The notes beneath the pieces were generated by a model. It saw nothing but the letters and a program-made list of their open reading frames with translations, was not told where the DNA came from and made no database searches. Below are positions 35,015-45,474 of a stretch of DNA of 64,000 nucleotides, one piece after another (the stretch's first letter is position 1; the number at the start of each line of letters is the position of its first letter). A program made the position numbers and the translations under genes. Source of the DNA: Streptosporangium amethystogenes (GTDB lineage Bacteria > Actinomycetota > Actinomycetes > Streptosporangiales > Streptosporangiaceae); the NCBI RefSeq assembly GCF_000721075.1, contig NZ_JOEQ01000005.1:372001-436000 (forward strand), given 5' to 3'.

Positions 35015-35740
35015 GTGACGAGCACACCCCTGAGCAGGAGCGAGGCCAAGGATCTGACCAGGCGTCGCCTCATCCGCGCCGCGTTCGCGATCCTCGACGA
35101 GGAGGGTGAGGCGGGGCTGACCACCGTCAAGGTCTCAAAAGCGGCGGGAATCGCCCAGTCCAGCTTCTACGTGCACTTCAAAGACAGGCAGGAGTTGCTG
35201 CGGGCGCTCGGCGAACAGGCGGGGGAGCGGCTGCGGGGGGCGATGCGCGAGGCGCGGCACAGGGCCCGCGAGGTCCCCGGCGACAAGGAGCGCCACCGCG
35301 AGGCCTTCCGGATACCGCTGGAGGCCATCTGCAGGCATCCCGCGCTCTTCCGCCTCGGCCTGCGCGCCCGGCACGACCCCTCGTCGCCGCTCCAGGAGTT
35401 CGCCGTCGAGACCGCCGCCGCCTACCGGGCACACCTGGTCGCGGACCTGGCCTCGTTCGGTTTCCCGACCGAGCGGGAGAGCGACAGGCGCCGCCTGGAG
35501 ATGATCGCCGACGGGATCGGCGCGCTGACCAACGCGATGGCGATCGGCCACATCGACGGGCGCTACCCCGACCTGGAGGAGGCGGTCGACGTGCTGGTCG
35601 CCTTCTCGTACGGCTATCTCAGGCTGCTGCGCAAGGATTCTTCGGCATGGTCCGGGAATCCCCCTTCGACTCCCTCCGACGCCCCTCCTGCTGAGGTTTG
35701 TCCGGAGCCCGGGGAGAGTTCGAAAAAAGGCAACCTTTAG
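35015..35740 (+). CDS. TetR-family transcriptional regulator
   Basis: 241 residues from GTG 35015. The N-terminal helix-turn-helix is typical (LIRAAFAILDEEGEAGLTTV, then KAAGIAQSSFYVHFKDRQELL). The C-terminal ligand domain is of the TetR_C type, with a polar tail (SSAWSGNPPSTPS). It is divergent from the importer operon, with two near-identical palindromes in the gap, so it probably represses both the importer and itself. The mutA start lies only 10 bp downstream on the same strand. Confidence 0.85.
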   Translation: MTSTPLSRSEAKDLTRRRLIRAAFAILDEEGEAGLTTVKVSKAAGIAQSSFYVHFKDRQELLRALGEQAGERLRGAMREARHRAREVPGDKERHREAFRIPLEAICRHPALFRLGLRARHDPSSPLQEFAVETAAAYRAHLVADLASFGFPTERESDRRRLEMIADGIGALTNAMAIGHIDGRYPDLEEAVDVLVAFSYGYLRLLRKDSSAWSGNPPSTPSDAPPAEVCPEPGESSKKGNL

Positions 35741-35750
35741 TATCCGGTGC

Positions 35751-37490
35751 ATGACGGTGTCGCCTGAGGAACCCCGACCGGCCGCCGAGTTCCCACCGAC
35801 CACGCGTGAGCGATGGCGGGAGCTGGCGCTCGGGGTATTGCGCAAGTCCGGGGTCGAGACCGGCTCCCCTGAGGAGGCGCTGGCCTCCATCACCCATGAC
35901 GGTGTGACGATCGCGCCACTCTACGACGCGTCCGATCTGCCCGGCGATCCCGGCCTTCCCGGATCCGCCCCCTACATCAGGGGCTCCGTCCCCGAGGGGG
36001 GCTGGGAGGTGCGGCAGCGCCACGAGGTGCCCGATTCCGAGGCGATCCTCACGGATCTGGAGAACGGCGTCACCTCACTGTGGCTCACCCTCGCCCCCGA
36101 GGACCTGCCGCGAGCCCTGGAGCGGGTCCACCTGGAGCTGATCTCGGTCACGCTCGACGCGGGCAAGCGGACCCGCGAGGCAGCCGAGGCGCTCCTCGGA
36201 CTGGCGGGCGAGAACGCCGGCACGCTGAAGGGGAACCTGGGAGCCGACGCGCTCGCCGACGCGGAGACCGCGATCGAGCTGGCCCGCCGCTGTGTTCGGG
36301 ACCACCCCGGTCTCAGGGCCGTCACGGTGGACGCCACCGTCTATCACGACGCGGGAGGCGGTGACGCCGAGGAGCTCGGTTGCTCCCTCGCCGCCGGAGT
36401 CGCCGCGCTGCGTACCCTGACCGGCGCCGGCCTGACCGTGCCCGAGGCGTTCGGGCAGCTGGAGTTCCGGTACGCGGCCACCGCCGACCAGTTCCTCACC
36501 ATCGCCAAGCTCCGGGCCGCCCGCAGGCTCTGGGCGCGTGTCGCCGAGGTGTGCGGCGCCCCCGACGGGGGACAGCGGCAGCACGCGGTGACCAGCTCGG
36601 CCATGATGACCGCCCGCGATCCGTGGGTGAACATGCTCCGCACCACGCTCGCCTGCTTCGCGGCCGGGACCGGCGGGGCCGACGCGGTGACCGTCCAGCC
36701 CTTCGACGCCCGACTCGGTCTGCCGGACGCCTTCGCCCGCCGTATCGCGCGCAACACCCAGTCGCTGCTCGTCGAGGAGGCCGGTGTGGCCCGGGTGATC
36801 GACCCGGCCGGCGGCTCCTGGTACGTCGAGCGGCTCACCGAGGACCTGGCCGCGCGCGCCTGGGAGTGGTTCCAGGAGATCGAGCGCGCCGGGGGCGCCG
36901 GGGCGGCCGAAGGCTCCGCGCTCGTCGCCGGACGGCTCGCCGCCACCTGGGAGCGGCGCTCGGCCGACATCGCCAGGCGCCTCGACCCGATCACCGGCGT
37001 CAGCGAGTTCCCCGACCTCGCCGAGCGGCCCCTGGTCAGGCAGGCCCGGCCCGCCGGGAGCACCGGGGTGCACTACGCGCAGGAGTTCGAGGCGTTGCGC
37101 GACCTGGCCGACGCTCAGGCGAGCCGGCCGAAGGTCTTCCTGGCGACCATCGGCCCGGTGGCCGCGCACACCGCCAGGGCGTCGTTCGCGGCCAACCTGT
37201 TCCAGGCGGGCGGCATCGCCACCGTGGCCGGTGGCGCCGCGACGGACCCCGCGGAGATCGCCGCGGCGTTCTCCGCGGCCGGCACCGAGGTCGCGTGCCT
37301 GTGCTCCAGCGACCGGCTGTACGCCGAACACGCCGAGGCGGTGGCCGCCGCGCTGAGGGGTGCGGGGGCGCGCAGGATCTGGCTGGCGGGAAAGGGCGGG
37401 TTCGAGGGCGTGGACGCCAACCTCTACACCGGATGCGACGCGCTCGGCGCGCTCCGGACGACCTTCGACGACCTGGGGGTGGCTCGATGA
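35751..37490 (+). CDS. mutA: Methylmalonyl-CoA mutase small subunit
   Basis: 579 residues. The TIM-barrel domain (about residues 20-440) is recognisable by [21 protein letters not shown], the run [20 protein letters not shown] and [20 protein letters not shown]. The C-terminal region has a cobalamin-binding-like fold without the DxHxxG signature, as in the structural, non-B12-binding subunit. It forms the heterodimer with MutB that interconverts succinyl-CoA and methylmalonyl-CoA in propionate metabolism. ATGA overlap with mutB. It starts 10 bp after tetR without a strong ribosome binding site. Confidence 0.9.
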   Translation: MTVSPEEPRPAAEFPPTTRERWRELALGVLRKSGVETGSPEEALASITHDGVTIAPLYDASDLPGDPGLPGSAPYIRGSVPEGGWEVRQRHEVPDSEAILTDLENGVTSLWLTLAPEDLPRALERVHLELISVTLDAGKRTREAAEALLGLAGENAGTLKGNLGADALADAETAIELARRCVRDHPGLRAVTVDATVYHDAGGGDAEELGCSLAAGVAALRTLTGAGLTVPEAFGQLEFRYAATADQFLTIAKLRAARRLWARVAEVCGAPDGGQRQHAVTSSAMMTARDPWVNMLRTTLACFAAGTGGADAVTVQPFDARLGLPDAFARRIARNTQSLLVEEAGVARVIDPAGGSWYVERLTEDLAARAWEWFQEIERAGGAGAAEGSALVAGRLAATWERRSADIARRLDPITGVSEFPDLAERPLVRQARPAGSTGVHYAQEFEALRDLADAQASRPKVFLATIGPVAAHTARASFAANLFQAGGIATVAGGAATDPAEIAAAFSAAGTEVACLCSSDRLYAEHAEAVAAALRGAGARRIWLAGKGGFEGVDANLYTGCDALGALRTTFDDLGVAR

Positions 37491-39637
37491 TTCCCGACTT
37501 CTCCGAGATCGAACTCGGTGCGCGACCGGCGGTGCCCGGCCCCGCCGCGGGGGACGGACCTCGTGGCCCGGTATGGGAGACGCCCGAGGGGATCGACGTC
37601 AAGCCGCTCTACACCGCCGCCGACCTGGGCGGTCTCGACTTCCTGGAGACCTATCCGGGCGTCGCGCCCTATCTGCGCGGCCCGTATCCGACCATGTACG
37701 TCAACCAGCCGTGGACCATCCGGCAGTACGCCGGCTTCTCCACCGCGGCCGAGTCCAACGCCTTCTACCGGCGTAACCTGGCGGCCGGGCAGAAGGGACT
37801 GTCGGTCGCCTTCGACCTGGCGACCCACCGGGGCTACGACTCCGACCACCCGCGCGTCGCCGGGGACGTCGGTATGGCGGGCGTGGCCATCGACTCCATC
37901 TACGACATGCGGCAGCTGTTCGACGGGATCCCCCTGGACAGGATGAGCGTGTCGATGACCATGAACGGTGCGGTGCTTCCGGTGCTCGCGCTCTACGTCG
38001 TGGCCGCCGAGGAGCAGGGGGTGGCGCCCGAGCAGCTCGCCGGGACCATCCAGAACGACATCCTCAAGGAGTTCATGGTCCGCAACACCTACATCTACCC
38101 GCCGGGCCCCTCGATGCGGATCATCTCCGACATCTTCGCGTACACCAGCGAGAGGATGCCGAAGTTCAACTCGATCTCGATCTCCGGGTACCACATCCAG
38201 GAGGCCGGGGCCACCTGTGACCTGGAGCTCGCCTACACCCTCGCCGACGGGGTGGAGTACCTGCGGGCGGGTGTCGAGGCGGGCATGGACATCGACAGGT
38301 TCGCACCGCGGTTGTCGTTCTTCTGGTGCATCGGCATGAACTTCTTCATGGAGGTCGCCAAGCTGCGGGCCGCCCGGCTGCTCTGGGCGCGGCTGGTGTC
38401 CGGGTTCGGGGCCAAGAACCCCAAGTCGCTCTCGCTGCGGACCCACTCGCAGACCTCCGGCTGGTCGCTCACCGCTCAGGACGTCTACAACAACGTCGTC
38501 CGAACCTGCGTCGAGGCGATGGCCGCGACCCAGGGCCATACCCAGTCGTTGCACACCAACGCGCTGGACGAGGCACTGGCCCTGCCCAGCGACTTCTCCG
38601 CGCGGATCGCCCGCAACACCCAGCTGCTGCTCCAGCAGGAGTCGGGCACCTGCCGGGTGATCGACCCCTGGGGCGGTTCCTACTACGTCGAGCGGCTCAC
38701 CCACGAGCTGGCGACCAGGGCATGGGCCCACATCGAGGAGGTGGAGGCCGCCGGGGGCATGGCGAAGGCCATCGACGCCGGGCTGCCCAAGCTCCGCATC
38801 GAGGAGGCCGCCGCCCGCACCCAGGCGCGCATCGACTCCGGGCGTCAGCCGGTCATCGGCGTCAACAGGTACCGGCCCGATGCCGACGAGCCCATCGAGG
38901 TGCTCAAGGTCGACAACACCTCCGTACGCGCCCAGCAGCTCGACAAGCTGCGCCGCCTGCGTGCCGAGCGCGACCCCGGGCGGGTGGAGGAGGCACTGAC
39001 CGCACTCACCAAGGGGGCCGCGGGCGACGGGAACCTGCTCGCGCTGGCGATCGAGGCGGCCCGTGCCATGGCCACGGTCGGGGAGATCTCCGATGCCCTG
39101 GAGCGGGTGTTCGGACGGCATGCGGCACAGATCCGTACGATCACCGGTGTGTATCGCGAGGAGGTGGGATCCGGCGTGGACGCGGTCCGCGAGGCGTGCG
39201 CCGAGTTCGAGCGGCTGGAGGGCCGCCGCCCCCGCATCCTGGTGGCGAAGATGGGCCAGGACGGTCACGACCGGGGCCAGAAGGTGATCGCCACGGCCTT
39301 CGCCGACCTCGGCTTCGACGTGGACGTCGGCCCGCTGTTCCAGACGCCCGAGGAGGTCGCCCGGCAGGCGGTCGAGGCGGACGTGCACGTGGTCGGCGTG
39401 AACTCGCTGGCCGCCGGCCACCTCACACTCGTGCCCGCGCTGCGTGAGGCGCTGGCCGAGCTGGGCGCGGAGGACGTCATGATCGTGGTCGGCGGGGTCA
39501 TCCCGCCGGGCGACTTCGACGAGCTGCGCGCCGCGGGCGCGAGCGCGATCTTCCCGCCCGGCACCGTCATCGCCGACGCGGCCAAGGGGCTGCTGGCGGA
39601 CCTGCTCATCCGGCTGGGCCATGACGCGAACGCTTGA
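37487..39637 (+). CDS. mutB: Methylmalonyl-CoA mutase large subunit
   Basis: 716 residues from ATG 37487, overlapping mutA stop. The frame is open upstream inside mutA but without homology. The catalytic barrel has [19 protein letters not shown], the segment [20 protein letters not shown] and [21 protein letters not shown]. The C-terminal B12 domain has [20 protein letters not shown], with the axial His at residue 594. The adenosylcobalamin-dependent rearrangement occurs in this subunit. Overlaps meaB by 17 bases. Substrate for the related acyl-CoA mutases can differ, but the full mutA-mutB-meaB set supports methylmalonyl-CoA. Confidence 0.94.
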   Translation: MIPDFSEIELGARPAVPGPAAGDGPRGPVWETPEGIDVKPLYTAADLGGLDFLETYPGVAPYLRGPYPTMYVNQPWTIRQYAGFSTAAESNAFYRRNLAAGQKGLSVAFDLATHRGYDSDHPRVAGDVGMAGVAIDSIYDMRQLFDGIPLDRMSVSMTMNGAVLPVLALYVVAAEEQGVAPEQLAGTIQNDILKEFMVRNTYIYPPGPSMRIISDIFAYTSERMPKFNSISISGYHIQEAGATCDLELAYTLADGVEYLRAGVEAGMDIDRFAPRLSFFWCIGMNFFMEVAKLRAARLLWARLVSGFGAKNPKSLSLRTHSQTSGWSLTAQDVYNNVVRTCVEAMAATQGHTQSLHTNALDEALALPSDFSARIARNTQLLLQQESGTCRVIDPWGGSYYVERLTHELATRAWAHIEEVEAAGGMAKAIDAGLPKLRIEEAAARTQARIDSGRQPVIGVNRYRPDADEPIEVLKVDNTSVRAQQLDKLRRLRAERDPGRVEEALTALTKGAAGDGNLLALAIEAARAMATVGEISDALERVFGRHAAQIRTITGVYREEVGSGVDAVREACAEFERLEGRRPRILVAKMGQDGHDRGQKVIATAFADLGFDVDVGPLFQTPEEVARQAVEADVHVVGVNSLAAGHLTLVPALREALAELGAEDVMIVVGGVIPPGDFDELRAAGASAIFPPGTVIADAAKGLLADLLIRLGHDANA

Positions 39638-40601
39638 CGACTACGTCCAGGGGGTGAAGGAGGGCTCCAGGGTGTGGATCGCGCGGGCGATCACACTGGT
39701 GGAGTCCTCCAGGGCCGACCACAGGGAACTGGCCCAGCGGTTGCTGGTCGAGCTGACCCCGCTGGCCGGCGCGGCGCGCAGGGTCGGCATCACCGGCGTG
39801 CCCGGTGTCGGCAAGTCCACGTTCGTCGACGCGCTCGGCACGCGGCTGACCGGGGAGGGTCACCGGGTGGCGGTGCTCGCCGTCGACCCGTCCTCGACCC
39901 GTACCGGCGGGAGCGTCCTGGGCGACAAGACCAGGATGTCCCGCCTGGCGGTCGACCCGGCCGCCTTCATCCGCCCCTCGCCCACCTCGGGCACCCTGGG
40001 CGGGGTGGCCAGGGCGACCCGTGAGGCGATGGTCGTGGTGGAGGCGGCCGGGTACGACGTCGTCCTGGTGGAGACCGTCGGAGTCGGCCAGTCGGAGACC
40101 ACCGTCGCCGACATGGTCGACACCTTCCTGCTGCTCACCCTGGCCAGGACGGGCGACCAGCTCCAGGGCATCAAGAAGGGCGTGCTGGAGCTGGCCGACG
40201 TGATCGCGATCAACAAGGCCGACGGCGCCGAGGGCAGCTCCCACGAACTGGACGCGCGCAAGGCCGCCAGGGAACTCGCCGGAGCGCTCCGCCTGCTGGG
40301 CGCGGAGCGGACGCCTCCGGTGCTCACCTGTAGCGGGATGACCGGTAACGGCCTGGAGGAGGTCTGGCAGCAGGTCGTCAGGCACCGCGACGCGCTGGAG
40401 GCCTCGGGGGAGCTGGCCGAGCGCCGCCGCCGCCAGCAGGTCCGCTGGACCTGGGCCATGGTCACCGACCGGCTGCTCACCCGGTTCCGCGAGCACCCCG
40501 AGGTCGCGGCGATCATCACCGAGGTGGAACGCGAGGTCCAGGCGGGTGACCTCACCCCGTCTCTCGCGGCCGACCGTCTGCTGGCCGCCTTCACCCGCTG
40601 A
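39621..40601 (+). CDS. meaB: Methylmalonyl-CoA mutase-associated GTPase MeaB
   Basis: 326 residues. G-domain motifs: [15 protein letters not shown] (Walker A), [27 protein letters not shown] and INKADG. The G-protein chaperones cobalamin loading and protects the mutase from inactivation. The gene overlaps mutB by 17 bases and closes the operon. No epimerase gene is present in the window. Confidence 0.93.
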   Translation: MTRTLDDYVQGVKEGSRVWIARAITLVESSRADHRELAQRLLVELTPLAGAARRVGITGVPGVGKSTFVDALGTRLTGEGHRVAVLAVDPSSTRTGGSVLGDKTRMSRLAVDPAAFIRPSPTSGTLGGVARATREAMVVVEAAGYDVVLVETVGVGQSETTVADMVDTFLLLTLARTGDQLQGIKKGVLELADVIAINKADGAEGSSHELDARKAARELAGALRLLGAERTPPVLTCSGMTGNGLEEVWQQVVRHRDALEASGELAERRRRQQVRWTWAMVTDRLLTRFREHPEVAAIITEVEREVQAGDLTPSLAADRLLAAFTR

Positions 40602-41208
40602 CCGGCGCCGCCCGTTCTCCCGCCGACGTCCCGCATGCCCGCATCCGCTCGGCGTGTACGGCCGGGAGAGCGGGCCGGTCTTCGGAGTGCTCCCGCGTTC
40701 GCGCCGTCGTAACCGCAGCCTGACTCCGCACCCACCGCCGGACGGTTGGACCGTCCCATCTCCCCGTTCGCCTGGCGAGGTCGAGTGCGGAGGCGACAGG
40801 GGGCGGCAGACGGAGGCCGGGGGCCGAACACGGGCCGTCACCATCACACGCGATATTAACTATGTCAAGCGGGTGGTCGATGATTTTTGTGTTAATAGCA
40901 CATTTTTTCGGTACTAAGGCGAAGTGTTTCGCGGCATGGGTTGATCGTTCCGGGGTGATCATGTGATAATTCGCCCTAACAGTGATGAACGTTGCAATAA
41001 ATAATGCTTTAGATATGCACCGTATGAGAGAGCGCGATAAGGCATGCGAGGGCTACCGGGGTGACCGGTTCCAGGCTTTTCTCGTACGCAAGCACAGCCA
41101 TGACGCGATGGCCCGTTCGCGGATCGCGTCGCCCCGCCCGCGCGTTCCGGCGCGGGTGGTCGTTCACGCTGCGTTGGCTCACGCGGCGCGAGGTGGGAGA
41201 ACATACCG
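40602..41208. other. AT-rich leader upstream of the terpenoid operon
   Basis: No credible gene. The first 250 bases are GC-rich and include the terminator-like repeat. From about 40850 to 41045 the composition drops sharply (TTTTTGTGTTAATAGCA, then AATAAATAATGCTTTAGATA), which is exceptional for the window. This is a probable promoter region and a candidate Lsr2 target. No clear -35/-10 pair was assigned. Confidence 0.55.
40611..40674 (+). terminator. Long inverted repeat after meaB
   Basis: CCCGTTCTCCCG (40611-40622) pairs with CGGGAGAGCGGG (40663-40674) with one G-T wobble; CGCCGA (40621) and TCGGCG (40649) form a second, partly competing stem. Plausible terminator for the mutase operon. 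Confidence 0.45.
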
Positions 41209-42591
41209 ATGTCGATCGACGCGAGCGCTCAGACGCTCCGCCGTGTCAAGACCATCCCCGTCCACCGCGTCCTGCCGGACTTCGCCCGTGACCCTGTGAA
41301 CGCCCTGGCCGATATCGGCGGGCAGGTGGGTGGCGAACTCGTCCGGTTGAGCCTCGGCCCGTTCCGTCCCTACCTGGTGACGCATCCGGAGCACGTCCAG
41401 CAGGTGCTGAAGGGTGACTGGACGAACTACCAGCGTGAGGGCATGTTCTGGCGCCCCCTACGACGCCTGCTTGGCGCCAGCATCCTCGGAGAGGGCCGGC
41501 CATGGGAGTCCAGCAGGAAGGCTCTGCAACCCCTCTTCACCACGCGCTACGTCGCCTCGATCGCCGACCGGCTGGCGGAGACCATCACCGCGCGGATGGA
41601 TGAGCTCGACGAGTACGCCGGAAAAGGACAGCCGGTCAACGCCGCGGAGGAGATGGCCGGCATCGTCAACGACGCCGTGGTGAAGGTGCTGTTCGGAGAC
41701 AAGATCAGCCGCGCGGACGGCGAGCGTCTCGCGCCCGCCTACCACACCGCGGCCGGCTCGATCACCTTCCGCCTGCTCATGCCGTTCATGCCCTACTCCG
41801 TCCGGGTACCCGGCGACCGGGCCTTCATGAAGGCGGTCAAGACGATCGACGACGTGGTCTTCCCGGTGATCAGGAAGGCGCGGGCCGAGCCCGGCGACGG
41901 TTCCGACGTGATCTCCGCGCTCTGCGGGCTCCGTGGCGACGACACGGAAGGGGCCGGTGACCGGCAGATCCGCGACGACCTGGTCAGCGTCTACGGGGCG
42001 GCGTCGGAGTCCACCGCGACGACCCTGACCTGGCTCTGGCCGCAGCTGGACGCGCACCCCGAGGTGGCGGCCAGGCTCTATGAGGAGATCGACCGGGTGG
42101 TCGGTCCCGGTCCCGTGAAGCCCGGGCATGTCGCCGAGCTGCGCTACACCCGGATGGTCCTCCAGGAACTCCTCCGCCTCTATCCGGCGGGCTGGATCTT
42201 CCCCCGGATGGCGATGCGGGACGGCGAGGTCGACGGGGTGCGGATCAAGGCGGGTTCCCAGATGCTGATCAGTCCCTACGCCACGCACCGGCTGGAGAGG
42301 TTCTGGGACCGGCCGCTGGAGTTCGACCCGGAGCGGTTCGCCCCCGAGGAGCAGCCGCGCCGGCACAAGTACGCCTACTTCCCCTTCGGGGGTGGCCCGC
42401 ACCAGTGCTTGGGCCAGCACCTCTTCTACGTCGAGGCGCCCCTGCTGCTCGGGGCGATCCTCAGTCGCTTCCGGATGAGAGTCCGCACCGAGGGGCCCTT
42501 CATCCCGGCCCCGGCCGCCTCGCTGCGGCCCCGGAAGGACATCGAGCTGGACGTCGTCCGGGTCGGGCACGTCACCGGAGGCACACGATGA
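41209..42591 (+). CDS. Cytochrome P450
   Basis: 460 residues. Haem-binding FPFGGGPHQCLGQH with Cys400, ExxR in ELLR (Glu320-Arg323), and the I-helix GAASESTATT (263-272), where the usual acid-alcohol pair is Glu267-Ser268/Thr269. No membrane anchor, so it is a soluble bacterial P450 needing ferredoxin partners from elsewhere. First gene of an operon with two terpene cyclases, coupled by ATGA overlap, so it most likely oxidises the cyclised terpene. A start at ATG 41209 follows GAGGTGGGAGA. Confidence 0.93.
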   Translation: MSIDASAQTLRRVKTIPVHRVLPDFARDPVNALADIGGQVGGELVRLSLGPFRPYLVTHPEHVQQVLKGDWTNYQREGMFWRPLRRLLGASILGEGRPWESSRKALQPLFTTRYVASIADRLAETITARMDELDEYAGKGQPVNAAEEMAGIVNDAVVKVLFGDKISRADGERLAPAYHTAAGSITFRLLMPFMPYSVRVPGDRAFMKAVKTIDDVVFPVIRKARAEPGDGSDVISALCGLRGDDTEGAGDRQIRDDLVSVYGAASESTATTLTWLWPQLDAHPEVAARLYEEIDRVVGPGPVKPGHVAELRYTRMVLQELLRLYPAGWIFPRMAMRDGEVDGVRIKAGSQMLISPYATHRLERFWDRPLEFDPERFAPEEQPRRHKYAYFPFGGGPHQCLGQHLFYVEAPLLLGAILSRFRMRVRTEGPFIPAPAASLRPRKDIELDVVRVGHVTGGTR

Positions 42592-43490
42592 CCGCTCTCC
42601 AGAGCCTCGAAGGTTTCAGTGGTCAGGGCGGTCCGCCCGACGCCGTCGGCAGCGGGATGGTCTGCGCCGTGGCGGGGCAGTCCCAGCGGGACATGCGCGG
42701 TTGGGCCGCCACCTACCCCGAGCTGTTCTCCGCCAAGCCTTTCGACGCCGCCCTCTACAGCACGCTCTCGCTGGCCATGGCGTTCAGCGGACCCTGGTTC
42801 GACGCCGAGCGGCTGCGGATGGCCAATAAGGCCTGCCTGTGGGCTTTCGGCCTGGACTGGCTCGTCGACTACGTCGCCACCTCGCACGCCGAGGCCGAGG
42901 CCATCGCCCGGCGGAGCCTGGCCACGGCCGAGGGTGCGCCACCGGTTCCCGGCGACGACCTGACGCGGATGCTGGCCGACATCCGCGACGAGCTCGTCGC
43001 CTCCCCCGTGTTCCCGGTGCTTGGGCCCGTCTGGCACGAGGAACTGCGGCTCATGCTGGACGCCATGTTGCGCGAGTGGCACTGGAAGAGCGGGGGAGGC
43101 CGGCCTTCGTTCGAGGAATACCTCGGCAACGCCGACAACCTGGGCTTCTCCTTCGCCTTCACCTCGCACTGGATCCATACCGGCGGCCCGGTCACGAAAG
43201 CCGACCTCGCGCCGATCCGGGAGGCGAGCCGGGCGGTGCAGCGGGTGATCCGGCTCCTCAACGACCTGGGCACCTACGAGCGCGACCTGAACTGGGGCGA
43301 CCTCAACGCCCTGCTGCTCGGCGTCGACCGACCCGAGGTCGAGCGGCACGTCGCCGCACTCGCGGCCACGAGCCGGGAGCTGATCGCCCCCCTACGCTCC
43401 GGGCACCCGGAGATCGCCGGCTACCTGGAGCGGCAGATGGACTTCTGCGCGGGGTTCTACCGGGTCGGCGACTACTGGGGAGCGCTGTGA
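42588..43490 (+). CDS. Class I terpene synthase
   Basis: 300 residues, an alpha-domain-only bacterial synthase. The aspartate-rich motif is FGLDWLVDY with Asp90 and Asp94 (not a strict DDxxD). The second metal motif is NDLGTYERD with Asn225, Thr229 and Asp233, where Asp replaces the usual Glu. These bind Mg-diphosphate and drive ionisation-type cyclisation. ATGA overlap with the P450 and GTGA overlap with the class II gene predict the two cyclases act in sequence on geranylgeranyl diphosphate (inference). No prenyl diphosphate synthase is in the window. Confidence 0.82.
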   Translation: MTALQSLEGFSGQGGPPDAVGSGMVCAVAGQSQRDMRGWAATYPELFSAKPFDAALYSTLSLAMAFSGPWFDAERLRMANKACLWAFGLDWLVDYVATSHAEAEAIARRSLATAEGAPPVPGDDLTRMLADIRDELVASPVFPVLGPVWHEELRLMLDAMLREWHWKSGGGRPSFEEYLGNADNLGFSFAFTSHWIHTGGPVTKADLAPIREASRAVQRVIRLLNDLGTYERDLNWGDLNALLLGVDRPEVERHVAALAATSRELIAPLRSGHPEIAGYLERQMDFCAGFYRVGDYWGAL

Positions 43491-45253
43491 GCGTCCCCGA
43501 GCTTCTCGCGCCCGGCCCCGAGCAGAAGCGGGTGACCGCGCGCGTCGACGTGGCCGCCGAGGCGCGCGACCTGGTCGCCGGGCTCGTGGCCGCCCCCTGG
43601 GGGCAGGTTTCCGCCTCGGTGTACGAGACCGGGCGGCTGGTGAGCGCGGCACCGTGGCTGTCCGGCCATGCCGGCCGCGTACGTTTCCTGCTCGACTCCC
43701 AGCGCCCCGACGGCGGCTGGGGCACTCCAGGCGGCTACGCCCTGGTCCCCACGCTGAGCGCGACCGAGGCGCTCCTCGCCGAGCTGCGCCGCAGGGCCTC
43801 CGCACGTCCCGCAGGCATCGAACGCGGCGTCACCCGGGACGCCGAACTGCTCCCCGGCCCGAGTTCCCACGTCCTGGCCGAGGCCACCGCGCGGGGACTG
43901 CGGATGCTGGAGCGCTGGTCGGGTGAGGAGACGCGAGCGTCCCTGCCCGACATGCCGGCGATCGAGCTCATCGTGCCCACCCTGACCTCCATGATCAACA
44001 CTCACCTGTTCCCGGGCGGCGAGAGACTGGAGACGCCCGCTGGCATGGACGGGGTGAAGCTGGCCGCGATCCGTGAGTGGCTCGCCTCGGGCGCCGCCGT
44101 GCCCCAGAAGCTCGTCCACGCCCTGGAGGTGATCGGCGAGGTCGCCTCGGAAGCGGCGGGCGTCAGTCCCGTCCCGGTCGGCGTGGCACGGTTCGTGCCC
44201 GAGGAGGCCACCGGAGACGATGGTCCGACGACCGCGCTCCCACCGGAGCCGATCGCGGCCGTCGGCGCCTCGCCGGCGGCGGCCGTGGCATGGCTCGGGA
44301 CGCGGGGCGCCACGGAGCCGGACGATCCGGTGCTGCGCTACCTGGAGGAGGTCGTGGGCAGGAGCGGTGGTCCCGTGCCCTGCGCCACCCCGATCACTGT
44401 GTTCGAGCGGGGATGGGCACTGAGCTGGCTGCTACGCGCCGGGGTCACCCCGGTGGTGCCCGCCTCCTTGACGGCGAGCCTGCGCGAGGCGCTCGGCTCC
44501 GGCAGCAGCGCGGCCGGCCCGGGACTGCCGCCGGACGCTGACACGACCTCCGTCGCCTTCTACGCGCTGGCCCTGCTGGGAAGCCCCCTCGAACCCGCCG
44601 GGTTGTGGGCGTACGAGACGGGCACCCACTTCTGCACCTGGGAGGGGGAGGAGGGGGCCTCCCCGACCGTCAACGCGCATGTCCTGGACGCCTTCGGCGA
44701 GTACCTTCGGCGCGGTCCGGGCATCCCTGACCCCCGCTATGCCGAGGCCGTGCGCAAGCTGTCGACCTGGCTGCGAGACCAGCAGGAAGCAGACGGGAGC
44801 TGGCTGGACCGCTGGCACGCCTCGCCGTACTACGCGACGGCCTGCTGTGCGATCGCCCTGGCGGACTTCGGCGGGGAGGAGTCGGCGGTCGCGGTGCGGG
44901 CGGCCGAGCGCTGGGTGCTCGACACACAGTGCCAGGACGGATCCTGGGGACGCTGGGGGGGGACCGCGGAGGAGACCGCGTACGCGTTGCAGACCCTGCT
45001 GCTGGCCGCAGGTCCCCTGACACGGCACGACGACGCGCGCGCTGCGGCCCTGGAGCGGGGGCATCGCTACCTGCTGGCCTCCGTCACCGACAGGGGCGAA
45101 TCCGTCGACGCCTCGCCGCTCTGGCACGACAAGGACCTCTACCTGCCGGTCGCCATCGTGCGGGCGGCGGTGCTGGGCGCACTCCATCTCGTGCACCAGG
45201 CACTGTCCTCCACGGCCCGGCGCCCCGCACGGTCCGATGCCCCCACGCTGTGA
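43487..45253 (+). CDS. Class II (protonation-type) terpene cyclase
   Basis: 588 residues from GTG 43487, which overlaps the preceding stop. The frame is open upstream but lies antisense-like over the class I gene and is not coding. The protonation motif reads DADTT at 350-354 in place of DxDD. QW-like repeats are visible in SQRPDGGWGTPGG (near 75), QQEADGSWLDRW (near 435) and QCQDGSWGRWGG (near 485). The two-domain beta-gamma form without an alpha domain is typical of bacterial ent-copalyl/labdadienyl diphosphate synthases. It should give a bicyclic diphosphate that the class I enzyme then converts. Confidence 0.85.
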   Translation: MSVPELLAPGPEQKRVTARVDVAAEARDLVAGLVAAPWGQVSASVYETGRLVSAAPWLSGHAGRVRFLLDSQRPDGGWGTPGGYALVPTLSATEALLAELRRRASARPAGIERGVTRDAELLPGPSSHVLAEATARGLRMLERWSGEETRASLPDMPAIELIVPTLTSMINTHLFPGGERLETPAGMDGVKLAAIREWLASGAAVPQKLVHALEVIGEVASEAAGVSPVPVGVARFVPEEATGDDGPTTALPPEPIAAVGASPAAAVAWLGTRGATEPDDPVLRYLEEVVGRSGGPVPCATPITVFERGWALSWLLRAGVTPVVPASLTASLREALGSGSSAAGPGLPPDADTTSVAFYALALLGSPLEPAGLWAYETGTHFCTWEGEEGASPTVNAHVLDAFGEYLRRGPGIPDPRYAEAVRKLSTWLRDQQEADGSWLDRWHASPYYATACCAIALADFGGEESAVAVRAAERWVLDTQCQDGSWGRWGGTAEETAYALQTLLLAAGPLTRHDDARAAALERGHRYLLASVTDRGESVDASPLWHDKDLYLPVAIVRAAVLGALHLVHQALSSTARRPARSDAPTL

Positions 45254-45327
45254 CGGAAAGTAATCAGGATTTAACGGAGGAAAGCTGGCCGGAAAAGGAC
45301 AAATGAACACAGGGTTCCGGCGTCGCC

Positions 45328-45356
45328 TTGAGTGTATTTGGGTACATTGCTAGGGT
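45328..45356 (+). promoter_or_regulatory. Candidate promoter upstream of the conservon
   Basis: TTGAGT (45328-45333), a 17-base spacer and TAGGGT (45351-45356) fit a vegetative actinomycete promoter, 119 bases before the CvnA start. Confidence 0.4.
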
Positions 45357-45474
45357 TCACCGGGTGTGTGCGGGATGCCGCCGATATGCGTTGTTGGCTG
45401 CGATGTGGCGTCCGGTGATTCACGCGCGCCGATCGCCGTGAAACGCACCGCGAATTTATTTCACTTTCATCGGG

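Noticed and set aside
37424..39622. Open frame of 732 codons opposite mutB
   Set aside because: Antisense to a clear enzyme gene; composition is unlike a protein and no motif is seen.
45303..45353. 16-codon frame as a leader peptide before the conservon
   Set aside because: It overlaps the better-supported promoter hexamers and its ribosome site is poor.
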